From positions 10,212,001 through 10,276,000 of the forward strand of contig JAULJL010000028.1 of the NCBI GenBank assembly GCA_030761205.1: DNA of 64,000 bases. The letters run 5' to 3'. Positions 21,402 to 32,299 of this stretch are shown piece by piece. Source of the DNA: Fremontodendron californicum (lineage: Eukaryota > Streptophyta > Magnoliopsida > Malvales > Malvaceae). The first letter of the stretch is position 1. Every line of letters starts with the position of its first letter. The notes under the pieces are model-generated. The model saw only the letters and a program-made list of their open reading frames with translations. It had not been told where the DNA came from and searched no databases. Both the position numbers and the translations under genes were made by a program.

Positions 21402-23822
21402 TTGTTTTTCCAGCCTACATGCAAAATAAATTATATTATGGAGAGTTCATCGCTGAATGATACCCAACTTATTGGTGATAATCAAAATCTAGAGGTGAGT
21501 GAGCAAAATGCACTAGTTAATGGATGTAGTAGTTTACAAGCCAATGCTGTCAAGGAATCTAAGCTATTTATTGGAATGCAATTTGACTCTTTGGATGAGG
21601 CCGAAAGCTTCTATAAAATCTTTGCTAGGGAACAAGGTTTTGGCATTCGCATTCGATCAAGCACAACAGGCTCTTGAAGTGATGAAATAGTAAGTCGTAT
21701 TTATGTTTGTTGTAATAAAGGTCAATACAAAAAAAAAGTTATAGAGAATAATGACAATCAGAATGATTTCAGGGTAGCTAAAAACAGATGTTCAACTTTA
21801 AGAACCGGTTGTGGAGCATTTTTTAAGATAGCAAGGGTAAAAAAAAAAGTCAAAAGTGGGCTATAAAATCATTTTCAAATGAACATAATCATGATATGAT
21901 TAGTTCTAAGAGTGTGTCTTATCTTAGATGCCATAAGAAAATGACTCCAGCAGCTAAGAGCCTTGTTGAGAAATTTAATGAAGAAGGGATTCCTTCAGGA
22001 AAAGTGGCAGCATTGTTTAGTAATGCAGACCAACAATTTTCAGATAGGGATTGTTGGAATCATCTTAGAGATTTAAGGAGAAAAAATTTAGATGTTGGAG
22101 ATGCCCAAGTTGTCCTATGTTATTTTCGGAGAAAGCAAACTGAGAATCCTAATTTCTTTTATGCAATTAAGTGTGATGGTGATGCTCGTATGGTAAATTT
22201 ATTTTGGATCGATGCTCGATCTCGATTAGCTTATGAACATTTTTGTGATGTCATTACGTTTGACACTACTTATAAAACTAATAAGTATAGTATGCCTTGT
22301 GCTCTATTTGTAGGATTAAATCACCATTGCCAATCAATTTTATTTGTTGTGCTTTGTTGCAAGATGAATCTGAGCAAAGTTTCATTTGGTTATTCGAAAC
22401 TTGGCTTGAGGTGATGCATGGAAAAGCACCAGTATCAATAATTACTGATCAAGATTTAGCTATAACGGCTGCTGTGAAGAAAGTGTTTCCGAAATCTTGC
22501 CATCGTCTATGGCTTTGGCATATAAAGAAGAAATTTCCAAAGAAGCTTTCCCATATATATCATAAGAAATCTGTTTTCAAACGTGAACTGAAGAGATGCA
22601 TTCGTGAATCATCTACTGTGGAAGAGTTTGAGAAGGAATGGCATGAACTGATGGTTAAGAGTAGTTTGGAGCAAAATGAATGACTTCAAGGGTTGTACGA
22701 GATTAGAAATTCATGAATTCCTGTGTATAATCAGAATACTTTCTTTGTAGGAATGAACACTACCCAAAGGAGTGAGAGCATAAATTCTTTTTTTGATTCT
22801 TTTGTAGATTCAACAACTACATTGCAAGAGTTTGTAGTGAAATACAATAAGGCAGTTGACAGTCGCTACGCCAAAAAAAAGAAGAAGATTTTGAATCAAG
22901 GCACAAGTCTCGGATTCTAAAAATTGGTTCTAAAATGGAGCATCATGGAGCATCGGTGTATACAAAAAATGTTTTTAATCTTTTTCAAGATGAACTTGTC
23001 AAAAGTAATCAATTCATAAAGCAAAAGGTAAGAAAAATTGGCTCTTGCTATGAATATAAGTTGTCTAGTAGTTTTGATTCTCATGATAGCTTTCTTGTTC
23101 ATCTTGATTTGAGCTCTAAAGTCGGTACTTGTGAATGTAATCTCTTTGAATTTAAAGGCATCTTGTGTAGACATATGTTGGCAATCTTTCACTTTAAAAA
23201 TGTTGTTGAGATTCCAAATCACTACATTTTGAAACGCTGGACAAAAGAAGCAAATAAAGGTTATGGAATTTATGAAAGTGGGCCAAGTCTTCAAGTTGAT
23301 AATGAGAAGTCAGCTTCTTTAAGAAGTTTACATGTTTGTCGTCTCATAAATCAATTATCTTTTTTTGCTGAAAAATCTGAAGAGATGTATAAAGTCATTG
23401 TTGGAGACTTGGACCAGATACACCAAAAGGTTTCCATGATGGAAAACCAAGTGTTTGTTATTACGGAGAAAGATAATGGTTCAAGCCAACAATTGATGAG
23501 TGAAAGGATTCATGAGGTAACAGAGAATGGGCTTAATCATATTCCTTTGTCAACCAATATTGGTGATCCACATATTTCTCAAACTAAAGGTCGAAAAAAG
23601 GGTAGTCATGAGTCTCAGAGTGGAAGATTCAAAAGCAGTATTGAGATAGCTTTGGCTCGTACAACTGTGAAAAGGCGATCATGTCAAACTTGTGGAGGGT
23701 ATGGTCATAACAAGTGTAGCTGTAAAGGAATAGAAAAGTCTACAAATATGCCAACATCTGGTAAATGTAGAGTGAAAGGTATGACTTTTGATGTGAATTT
23801 ATTTATATTAAAATATGCATAA
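21402..23822 (+). pseudogene. FAR1/FRS-type gene (MULE-derived), broken
   Basis: FRS proteins are transcription factors domesticated from Mutator-like transposases. The pieces appear in family order: a FAR1-type N-terminal zinc-binding region (FDSLDEAESFYKIFAREQGF), a long MULE transposase core (FDTTYKTNKYSMP, later SIITDQDLAI and MNTTQRSESINSFFDSF), and a SWIM zinc finger (CECNLFEFKGILCRHML). A C-terminal Cys-rich stretch CQTCGGYGHNKCSCKG follows. The frame is broken by a TGA at 21675-21677, by frameshifts near 21840-21852 and 22335-22350, by two TGA codons at 22681 and 22714 where the family has Trp, and by a frameshift in an A-run near 22873-22885. Only the last 295 codons (22935-23819) are open. 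It could be a decayed host gene or a transposon copy; I found no clear TIRs. Confidence 0.88.
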
Positions 23823-23829
23823 TTAATTA

Positions 23830-24775
23830 GTTTGGTTAAATTTTTTTCCGGGTCTTCTTTTACTTGGTTTGCAGTATCACAACTGGTGGTTTGCAGATCC
23901 GGTTGATGCCAATAACTGTTAGACTCTGACTCTTTGGGAGTTATCATTGTTTTCTTGCATTGTCTTTTTTTTTTTGTTTTCTAGGAATGAAATGTTTAGT
24001 AGATTTCAACTGTTTTGCATTGTCTTTTTCAACGATGCAGATACAAAGAGTAGTTTCACATTGTTTGTTGGATCCTTGATATGATGCAGGGATGCAAGTC
24101 ATAATCCGTATCCTTGATATGATAAAATGTGATGCAGGGATGATAAAATATTACTTTTTGAGATGAATGAATTTTTTTTTGCAGAGGCTAAAGCAAGATC
24201 TAGGTCATATTCCCTTGGTTATGCTAGTAAAAAATTAATATTGCAAGTATATTCTCCTGATTTTCATAGTTCCACTAAGTCTTATTTTTCTTAGTGGTGG
24301 ACCTCCCTGCTTTGCAACTACCAAATGTAAAACATTGTCTCATGTAACAGCTGAAATATACACCTCCTAAGAATATCTAGTTCTCAAAAATTGCATCAGA
24401 TCATATCCATGATATTTGTGCAATATATATTTCATATTTGTTTATGACTTTTAAAGGTCAATTTTTTGTTTCGAGTAAATTGCATCAGACATTGATAAAA
24501 TTTGACAAATATTTCACATTTAAATTTAATTTAGAACTCAACTTTTGAATTCCTTAAATTTCAAAACGTGCACTTCAGAGAACTTAAGGCTTAATATAAG
24601 GATCTTACTTTCCTAACGGTCCGTCATTCTCATTGAGAATAACGGACAAACAAAAACCTTAGGATTTAAAGTAGCAAATTGATGATTTGTTCATCAAGTA
24701 AAATTATGAATATCACTTTAAAAATATGTGGTGGAGGAGCGTTCATGATTCTCTTTGGAATCACAGACCGTTCCC
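23830..24775. other. Intergenic DNA after the FRS pseudogene
   Basis: No gene is recognised. A small direct repeat (GTATCCTTGATATGAT and GATGCAGGGATG, each twice) lies at 24073-24145. Near 24620-24650 is an inverted repeat around CATTCTCATTGAGAATAACG, possibly the end of an unidentified MITE. Confidence 0.4.
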
Positions 24776-24963
24776 AAAGTGTTTTCCTTAATATAAAGAG
24801 GAATTCTCCCCAATTGTTTTTAGTTAGGTGTGATTGGTCACTTATTGAATCTATTTTCTATAAAGAAATTTAAAACTTGACTCAGGCTCCTTAAAAAGAA
24901 TAGGTTTTGATCTATATCTCAAAAGTGAGTTTTGGAGTTGGTTACGTGTGGAGAAGGTATTAG

Positions 24964-26240
24964 TGTTAGGAATAGCGTGGCAGCCCAATAACAAGTATTA
25001 ACCCACAACATGAACTCGGGAAGAAGAAAAGAGAACACAATAACGTGATTCAACCCTTCTTGGCTTACGTCCACGATCCCAAAGGGATAAGATACTCCAC
25101 TAGAAAATATTCCAACTTGTAACTTTTTTACTGATAAAGCTACAAACCTTCCTACAAATATTGCAACTTTTGCACGGATAAATCTACAAACCTTCCTACA
25201 AATATTGTAACTTTTGCACGGATAAAGCTACAAACCATCATCCCAATATTATGACTCACCAACCAAAGAATCTCAATACATCTCTCAAGTGTATAGACTC
25301 TCTCTCACAAGTGGTGGTGGTAGTCTTTTCCCAAAGGCTAAGATTTCTATTTATAGGTGAGTACTCCTCTTAACTCATCAATACTACTCAATATGGGATT
25401 AGGATTCCCCTTTGCTTAACGAATTAGTTACTTATGTGGGATGAGCATTCCCACTCAATGTGGGACTTGGATTCCTACTCAAACTCAATGTTGGACTTGG
25501 ACTCAAACTCAACAAATCCTCCCTTGAGTCAAAGTTTCAATTACCTATTGGCAGCAACTCTTCTCCCTCTAACCAAAAGCCTCTGGGTAACAACCCAGCA
25601 ACTCTCCTACTCTTCTTCCTCGAACCAAAAACTCCTGGGCAGCAACTATCCTCACTCAAACCAAAAGCTCTGATACCAGTTGTTGTGAATAGCGTGACAG
25701 CCCAATAATAAGCATTAACCCACAACATGCACTCGGGAAGAAGAAAAGAGAACACAATATTTTTAACGTGGTTCAGCCATTCTCGGCTTACGTCCACGAT
25801 CCCAAAGGGATAAGATACTTCACTAGGAAATATTTCAACTTGTAACTTTTGCACGGATAAAGCTATAAACCCTCCTACAAACATTGTAACTTTTGCAAGG
25901 ATAAAGCTACAAACCTTCCTACAAATATTGTAACTTTTGCACGGATAAAGCTACAAACCATCCTCCCAATATTATGACTCACCAACCAAAGAATCCCAAT
26001 ACATCTTCTCTCAAGTGTATAGACTCTCTCTCACAAGTGGTGGTTGTAGTCTTTCCCCAAAGGCCAATGTTCCTATATATAGGTGAGTACTACTTTTGGC
26101 TTATCAATACTACTCAATGTGGGATTAGAATTTTCTTTTGCTTAACCAATCAGTTACTTGATGCGGATGAACACTCCTACTCAATGTGGGACTTGGACTC
26201 CTACTCAAACTCAATGTTGGACTTGGACTCAAACTCAACA
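24964..26240 (-). mobile_element. TRIM (miniature LTR retrotransposon), complete
   Basis: Two direct repeats of about 555 bp (24964-25514 and 25681-26240) start TGTT and end AACA and are flanked by the 5-bp duplication ATTAG (24959-24963 and 26241-26245). Only 166 bp separate them. On the minus strand the inner region starts with a primer-binding site and ends with a purine tract (AAGGGAGGATT). There is no coding capacity, so its movement depends on another element. The LTRs differ at many positions, and each contains small internal repeats (TTTTGCACGGATAAAGCTAC in two or three copies), so this insertion is much older than the retroelement next door. Confidence 0.9.
25667..25678 (-). promoter_or_regulatory. 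Primer-binding site, initiator tRNA-Met type
   Basis: On the minus strand TGGTATCAGAGC lies two bases after the end of the upstream LTR. This is the classical plant site complementary to the 3' end of initiator tRNA-Met, used by Copia and TRIM elements. It fixes the element's orientation as minus. Confidence 0.85.
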
Positions 26241-29200
26241 ATTAGCACCTCCACAATACCTATCAAAAGGCAGTACCACTTAATCTTATATTATCCTAAA
26301 TTAGTTTTAGCTAAATAATCTATTTTGTTCTTTAATTAAATCCAATTATTTAAATATTGGAAACTTTCTTAAGTCTTTCCAACACTTTCAGTATAACTTA
26401 CGAAATTTCATCACTTCAAGAGTGTCGCAACCTAAAAAAAATAACGACGTCTCATCGCAAGACTTTATTATTCGTTAGGCGTGACATTAAAAAAAAAATC
26501 GAGGAAAAGTAGACTTAATTCCTCTAGAAAAATGAAGGTTTTGAAAATGACCTTAAAAAAAGACATGGAGTCGCCACCAATCTTTTTTAGCTAGGTGTGA
26601 TCGGCCACCTATTAAAACCGATTTTATAAAAATATTTTAAAAATTAATTAAAACATTTTAAAAACCAATTTCAAGTCTGCGTTTTAAACCAGAGAAATCA
26701 AAGAAGCGGGTTCGGGAGTCGGTTACGTGTGGGGAAGGATTAGCACCCCCACAACGCCCGTATAAATCGGTACCTTATTAATCGTGTGTTATCTCAAGTC
26801 TCGGTAAAAAGTTGGTTTTAAATTTAGTATTTCAAGTTAATTCCCAATTTAAAAAAAAATAATTCCATTTTTTATTGAAAATGATCCGGAATTTATAAAT
26901 TCAAAATTTTCCTATATTCCCCAACAAACGTGGCAAAATATAGAAATTTTTATTAGTTTTGGAAAACTTTCCGAATCATTCTCTTTTTGAAAGAAAGATA
27001 TTACTTTATTAATGATAATTGATGATATTCCCTCCAGCAAACCCGGTAGAGAACTCATGAATTATTTTAACTCGGGAATATCTTTATATTTTTTTTATTG
27101 AAAACCATTATCTTTTTTTGAAAACATTTAAAAGAAATGAATATGTATATGCATGACATAAATAAAATGACATAGCAAAATCTAAATAATATAATACAAC
27201 CTAAATGACATGACAAGTATGAATGGTATGGCATATAATTTAAATGACATGGAATAAAATAATGCTATCATATAATGTGCATGAAAATAAAAATGCAATG
27301 CATGAAATGTATTTTTTCCTTTAATTAAGGAAATCCGTATATCTAACAAGATATCCGGCTACCTTAGGAAAATATGTCAAATTAAATATTCTAAAACCAA
27401 AATACTTTGTGATTGTTTGAAAACAATTTTGAGAAGCTTGAATAAAAACTGGGCTAAATTTTTTTAAATGGCTCTAATTTCCTAAGTTTAAAAATCCAGA
27501 CTTGACTACCCTTAACCCGAGACTTGAAAAACCATTTTTAGAGTTTAAAAAGGCTTAGAAACTACCCTAAGTCAGTAGCTAACCCTCCTAATCAGCCCAC
27601 TCTAAGTAAATTAACCAAAACAGAAAAATGGTTTCTCTTTAAATTCAATTCTGACTCCACTGTCCAATTTTAATCCACGATTTTTTACCCTATTTTTAAA
27701 AATTCCAAAAATTCTGAAAAAAATACTGGAGACTCAGGACATGTAAAACTACACGAGAAAAAATCGGCTTAATTTTCGAATCAAAGATGAATTCCCAGAA
27801 AAATCATAGATGTACGAGTTTTTGGAGGAGAAAAAAAAAACTGCTTTGCCAACACATTTTTGCTTTTGATAAAATCATTTAAAAACCAAAGTAAAAATAT
27901 TTGAAACTCATAAAATGACTTGAAAGCAGTAGCTAAGACTCTTTGAAAGTTAGATAAAAATTGGCTAAATAAAAAAAAATCACAAAGGTAGAGTAATCAA
28001 TTTGACAAACTTAATTTTCCACAAGTGTGCTCAAGAGAGCATGATCTTGAACCATTAATTGGCTCAAGTCATTATTCAAGTGGCATGAACATGAAATGCA
28101 TGAAACAATGCAGCAAACATAATGCATGAAATGCATGGATCTAAACCTAAATGTAAGGAAAATGCATGACACAAATAATATGGCCTAGACCTAACATGAA
28201 CTTGCATGGCATTTAATGTAACCTAGACCTAAGACATGCATGGCATTTTCACAAACACAAGGCATGCTTAATTCAAAAATCCAACCAAATATCATGCAAA
28301 TGCAAAAACCTAACAACTAGCATGACAAAAATACAACACACAATGCAAAACACATGGAGTAGCCAAATGGCCCCAAGCTTCAACAAGCATGGCATTTTCA
28401 CAAACACTTGGTATGCTAGCATGAAAAACTAAGTCATAACACAAAAATCACACAAGCATTTTCACAAACACTTAATATACTAAATCTAAAACATGCTCAA
28501 ATTTAAACAACATAAAAACAGAAAATTAAAAATGCAAAAACATGATATCTAAGACATAAATGGCAATAAACAAAGCAACCAAATTAAATATAACTTAAGA
28601 ACATGAAATAACATAATATTTAAAACATCAAAAAAAAAAAAATAGCATAAACAATATGGTAAAATGAATCAAAAACAACAACTTAAAATAAATAATGTAG
28701 GCCATTTGGCCATGGTGAGTTTATTGTAAAAACAAAATGTAAAAAAAAAATATACTTAAGAAAGGAAATGAAGGAAGAAGAAGAAACATTATTTTAAAAT
28801 GAAAACTCACCAAGTAGAGATTAAAATAGCAAAAAATAAGAATAGAAAATGAAAGTGCAAGAGTTGGTGCTCAAGAGCAACCTCAAGAAGCTAATATTTC
28901 AAGCTTTTCTCTTCAAACTTTCCTTTTTTTCTAAACTTTTCTTTTTTTTGCTCTCAACCAAGAAGATAAAAAACTAAGAAAAACTAAGAGAAATCAACCA
29001 AAATGGAAAAGAAAAAACAAAATCTGCCTCCCTTCCCTTAGGGCTAGCCTTAATGCATGGTTATATAGCCTCCAAGATGTTGTCATTTTTGTGTAACCTA
29101 ATTTCCATCAAATGGCCAATAATTCAAGATGAAAAGTCATGAAATTACCACCTTTAGATTAGCATCTCAGCCCTCTCAAATTACAGCTATGCAAAAATAA

Positions 29201-29449
29201 TGTTGACATCTTTCTTAACCTATGTGGTTTAATCACCATGGCTTGATCAAAGAGAATGGTTAACTAACTCTTGATTTTTAACCACTTGATTAAAAAAAAA
29301 AACTTAGAAGCTTCCTCCTTTCTTTGGGCTAGGGCATGCCAGCACTTCTCTTTTCCAGCCCAACTCTGATTTTTTTGAAGGGCCAAAAAAGCCCTTTTCG
29401 GTTGCTTGGGTGAAATGACCATTTTGCCCCCCGGATGCAAATAAATATC

Positions 29450-30060
29450 AAACGGACTCCAAATTCAATTTTTATTTTTTTAATACTTCCAAAATAATAA
29501 AATATTGAGTTCTGGAAGTTTTCAAAATTATCCGAGTCCGTTTGCTATTTATTTGGATTTTTTCTTCCCAAAAATGCCCTTTTATGCCCCTACATTTTAC
29601 CATTTTTTAAACGAGCTCCAAATCAAGATTTTTCTTCACCAATCTCTTCAAAATAATTAAAAAGTGTGATCTGGAAGCTTTCATAATTTTTGGAGCTCAT
29701 TTGGTATTTTTTTGGGATTTATCGGCTTGAATTACTGCATAGGAGGCCCGGGATTTGGCCATTTTGCAAACGAACTCGGAATCAAGATTTTCTTTCGCCA
29801 ATCTCTTCCAAATAATTTAAAAATGAGATTTGCCAAATTTCAGAATTTTTGGAGTCCATTTGCTATTTTTCCGGGATTTATCTTTTTGAATTACTACATA
29901 AGAAGCCCGGGATTTGGCCACTTTGCAAACGAACTCGGAATCAAGATTTTATTTCTCCAATCTCTTTCAAATGATTTAAGAATGAGATTGACAAATTTTC
30001 CATAATTTTTGGAGTCCATTTGCTATTTTCCCAAATTTTTCCAATTTTACCCTTTAACCT
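29450..30060. repeat. Intra-LTR repeat, unit about 160 bp, four copies
   Basis: The phrase AAACGGACTCC/AAACGAACTCGG recurs at 29450, 29609, 29768 and 29937 (spacing 159, 159 and 169). Each is followed by AATCAAGATTTTTCTTC-like text, CAATCTCTTCAAAATAAT and TTTTTGGAGTCCATTTGCTA. The same four units lie in the other LTR at about 42984-43595. Confidence 0.7.
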
Positions 30061-30505
30061 CCGAAACCCGGTTTTGCTCAAAACAAGTCCGATTTTCAGA
30101 TTTTCTTCAATCTGAGCCTTGGGCCATCCTTTTTAATCATTCCTCATCCATTGGGGGCTTTGGTCTTACCAAGTCGGGCCATTTCTGTGATTCTTCCCGA
30201 TTTCACCGAAATCCACTAAAAACCCTAATTCTCGGTTTTCTCCCGGATTGACTTTTTTTCGGTTTTTCTTGCAAGTGACTTCTCCATTACCCGTAGTCAG
30301 TGCTTATCTTTCATTTGGAACCTTCAATTTCGACCAGTTTGATCGTTTAAGCACTTTTCCCCAAATTTCTCGGATTAGGGTTTCCTTTCTACTGAATCTC
30401 CAAATCCCAACTTCCGAACTCCATATCTTTCAATGTAGACCTCGGATTATCAAAATGCTTTCGCCATTTTTCAATTGAACTTAAAATCTTGATTTTGAAA
30501 GTGGG

Positions 30506-30573
30506 TTGACTTTTTCATGTAGTTGACTTTCTGGGGTTGACTTTTTCGGGGTTGACTTTTTTTCAAGTTTGAC
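30506..30573 (+). promoter_or_regulatory. Cluster of five TTGACT (W-box-like) motifs in the LTR
   Basis: TTGACTTT occurs at 30506, 30523, 30537, 30552 and 30569, with spacing of 14-17 bases. In element orientation this lies about 135-200 bp from the LTR start, where promoter and enhancer sequences (U3) belong. TTGACT/C is the core bound by WRKY factors. The same cluster lies at 44040-44107 in the upstream LTR. Regulation is inferred from motif and place only. Confidence 0.5.
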
Positions 30574-30708
30574 TTTTTGTGCTCGCCCTCTTAAACTAAG
30601 TCTCGGAGTACCACCTGCAGGATGAAAACAGTCTTTTTACACTTGGGAACATCAATATGGGAAGAAAACATACCTGTTTAGTGGTCCGGACAAAATTAGG
30701 TGTCTACA

Positions 30709-30721
30709 GCTGCCCCTCTTT
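30709..30721 (-). promoter_or_regulatory. Polypurine tract before the 3' LTR
   Basis: On the minus strand AAAGAGGGGCAGC directly precedes the LTR start TGTAGACACC. This is the expected primer for plus-strand DNA synthesis. Confidence 0.7.
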
Positions 30722-30779
30722 GGCTATTGCTGAGAATCAGGAATCAGGCAAAGATAAACCGACACTAATTTTGTACGGT

Positions 30780-31080
30780 CAGTGACTTCACATGTGAAGG
30801 AAAGGGAAAGGGGTTTCTTTTTCATTTTAATTTTTTTCATTTTCTATTTTTCATTTTTTCATTTTTTTCTTCTTTCTTCTTTTTTTCTTTTTTTTAATAT
30901 TTTTTATTATTATTTTTTATTTTTTATATTTTTTTTTTTCTATTTTCTCTTTTTTCATTTTTTTTTTTTTTTTTTTTAAAAAAACAATAAATTGAAGATT
31001 TTGTCCTTAAATTGAATTCCCTGCCTAAACAAGGCTCGATTCGTCTTAAGGGAATGAATTCGATTTCAAAAGAAAAATTT
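30780..31080. other. T-rich low-complexity stretch inside the retrotransposon
   Basis: Over 70 percent T with runs up to about 20 T at 30960-30978. The open frame through it (mostly Phe) is not a gene. Confidence 0.6.
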
Positions 31081-31084
31081 ATGC

Positions 31085-32290
31085 TCGAAGGGCTTTAAAA
31101 TTGGTGCCCGAAGGTCTTAAAATGGTGCCCGGAGGTCTTAAAAATTGGTGCCCGGAGGTCTTACCCCTGAAAAAAGTTATGCCCGGAGGTCTTAAAGATA
31201 TTGCCCGGAGGTCTTACCTGTGATTTGAAAAATTATGCCCGGAGGTCTTAAAAATTGGTGCCCGGAGGTCTTACCCCTGAAAAAAGTTATGCCCGGAGGT
31301 CTTAAAGATGTTGCCCAGAGGTCTTACCTATGATTTGAAAAAAATTATGCCCGGAGGTCTTAAAAATTAGTGCCCGGAGGTCTTAAAGATGTTGGTGCCC
31401 GGAGGTCTTAAAGATGTTGCCCGGAGGTCTTACCTGTGATTTGAAAAATTATGCCCGGAGGTCTTAAAATGGTGCCCGGAGGTCTTAAAAATTGGTGCCC
31501 AGAGGTCTTACTTGTGATTTGAAAAAAATGCGCTGTATGCGACTTTAAAAATGATGCCCGGAGGTTTTAAGAATGGTGCCCGGAGGCCTTACCCGTGATT
31601 TGGAAGAAATGCGCTGTATGCGACTTTAAAAATGATGCCCGGAGGTCTTAAGAATGGTGCCCGGAGGCCTTACCCATAATTTGGAAGAAATGCGCTGTAT
31701 GCGACTTTAAAAATGATGCCCGGAGGTCTTAAGAATGGTGCCCGGAGGCCTTACCCGTGATTTGGAAGAAATGCGCTGTATGCGACTTTAAAAATGATGC
31801 CCGGAGGTCTTAAGAATGGTGCCCGGAGGCCTTACCCATAATTTGGAAAAAATGCGCTGTATGCGACTTTAAAAATGATGCCCAGAGGTCTTAAGAATGG
31901 TGCCCGGAGGCCTTACCCATAATTTGGAAGAAATGCGCTGTATGCGACTTTAAAAATGATGCCCGGAGGTCTTAAGAATGGTGCCCGGAGGCCTTACCCG
32001 TGATTTGGAAGAAATGCGCTGTATGCGACTTTAAAAATGATGCCCGGAGGTCTTAAGAATGGTGCCCGGAGGCCTTACCCATAATTTGGAAAAAATGCGC
32101 TGTATGCGACTTTAAAAATGATGCCCGGAGGTCTTAAGAATAGTGCCCGGAGGCCTTACCCCTGAAAAAAGTTATGCCCGGAGGTCTTAAAGATGTTGCC
32201 CGGAGGTCTTAAAGATGTTGCCCGGAGGTCTTAAAGATATTGCCCGGAGGTCTTACCTGTGATTTGAAAAATTATGCCCGGAGGTCTTAA
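31085..32290. repeat. Tandem array of GCCCGGAGGTCTTA with 81-bp higher-order unit
   Basis: A core of about 14 bases, GCCCGGAGGTCTTA, is repeated dozens of times with short linkers (AAAATGGT, AAAGATGTT, CCCCTGAAAAAAGTTAT). From 31531 to 32178 it forms a strict higher-order unit of 81 bp: GCGCTGTATGCGACTTTAAA starts at 31530, 31611, 31692, 31773, 31854, 31935, 32016 and 32097. Within the eight units a CCCGTGA/CCCATAA variant alternates in places, which suggests unit-pair duplication. It lies between gag and the 3' LTR. Tandem arrays at this place are known in Tat/Ogre-type elements. Confidence 0.9.
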
Positions 32291-32299
32291 AAATGTTCT

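Larger units (their letters stand above)
24780..26400 (-). repeat. Old LTR fragment split by a TRIM element
   Basis: The flanks of the TRIM match the end region of the long LTRs at 26423 and 39953. The left flank has TAGTTAGGTGTGATTGGTCAC and TTGGTTACGTGTGGAGAAGG. The right flank continues ATTAGCACCTCCACAAT. The young LTR reads TAGCTAGGTGTGATCGGCCA, TCGGTTACGTGTGGGGAAGG and ATTAGCACCCCCACAAC in that order. So a diverged copy of the same LTR family sat here first (24780-24963 plus 26241 to about 26400). Confidence 0.7.
26423..30708 (-). repeat. Downstream (3') LTR, 4286 bp
   Basis: It starts TGTCGCAACC and ends GTGTCTACA on the plus strand and matches 39953-44242 almost base for base. It contains no gene: the open frames at 29712-30478 lie within non-coding repeats, are repeated exactly in the other LTR and have no protein-family match. 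About 160-bp internal repeats lie at 29450-30050 and a cluster of TTGACT motifs at 30506-30573. Confidence 0.93.

Noticed and set aside
24964..25514. Cassandra-type TRIM with a 5S RNA-like promoter
   Set aside because: I looked for 5S-like boxes in the LTR on both strands and did not find them.
29712..30478. Three adjoining open frames of 97, 80 and 76 aa, repeated exactly at 43246-44012
   Set aside because: They lie within the LTRs, consist of the ~160-bp repeat and promoter-type DNA, are on the strand opposite to the element and match no protein family I know.
31085..32290. Possible CRISPR-like or coding repeat array
   Set aside because: Units are contiguous and spacers are not unique; the window is a plant nuclear genome and the array sits inside an LTR retrotransposon.
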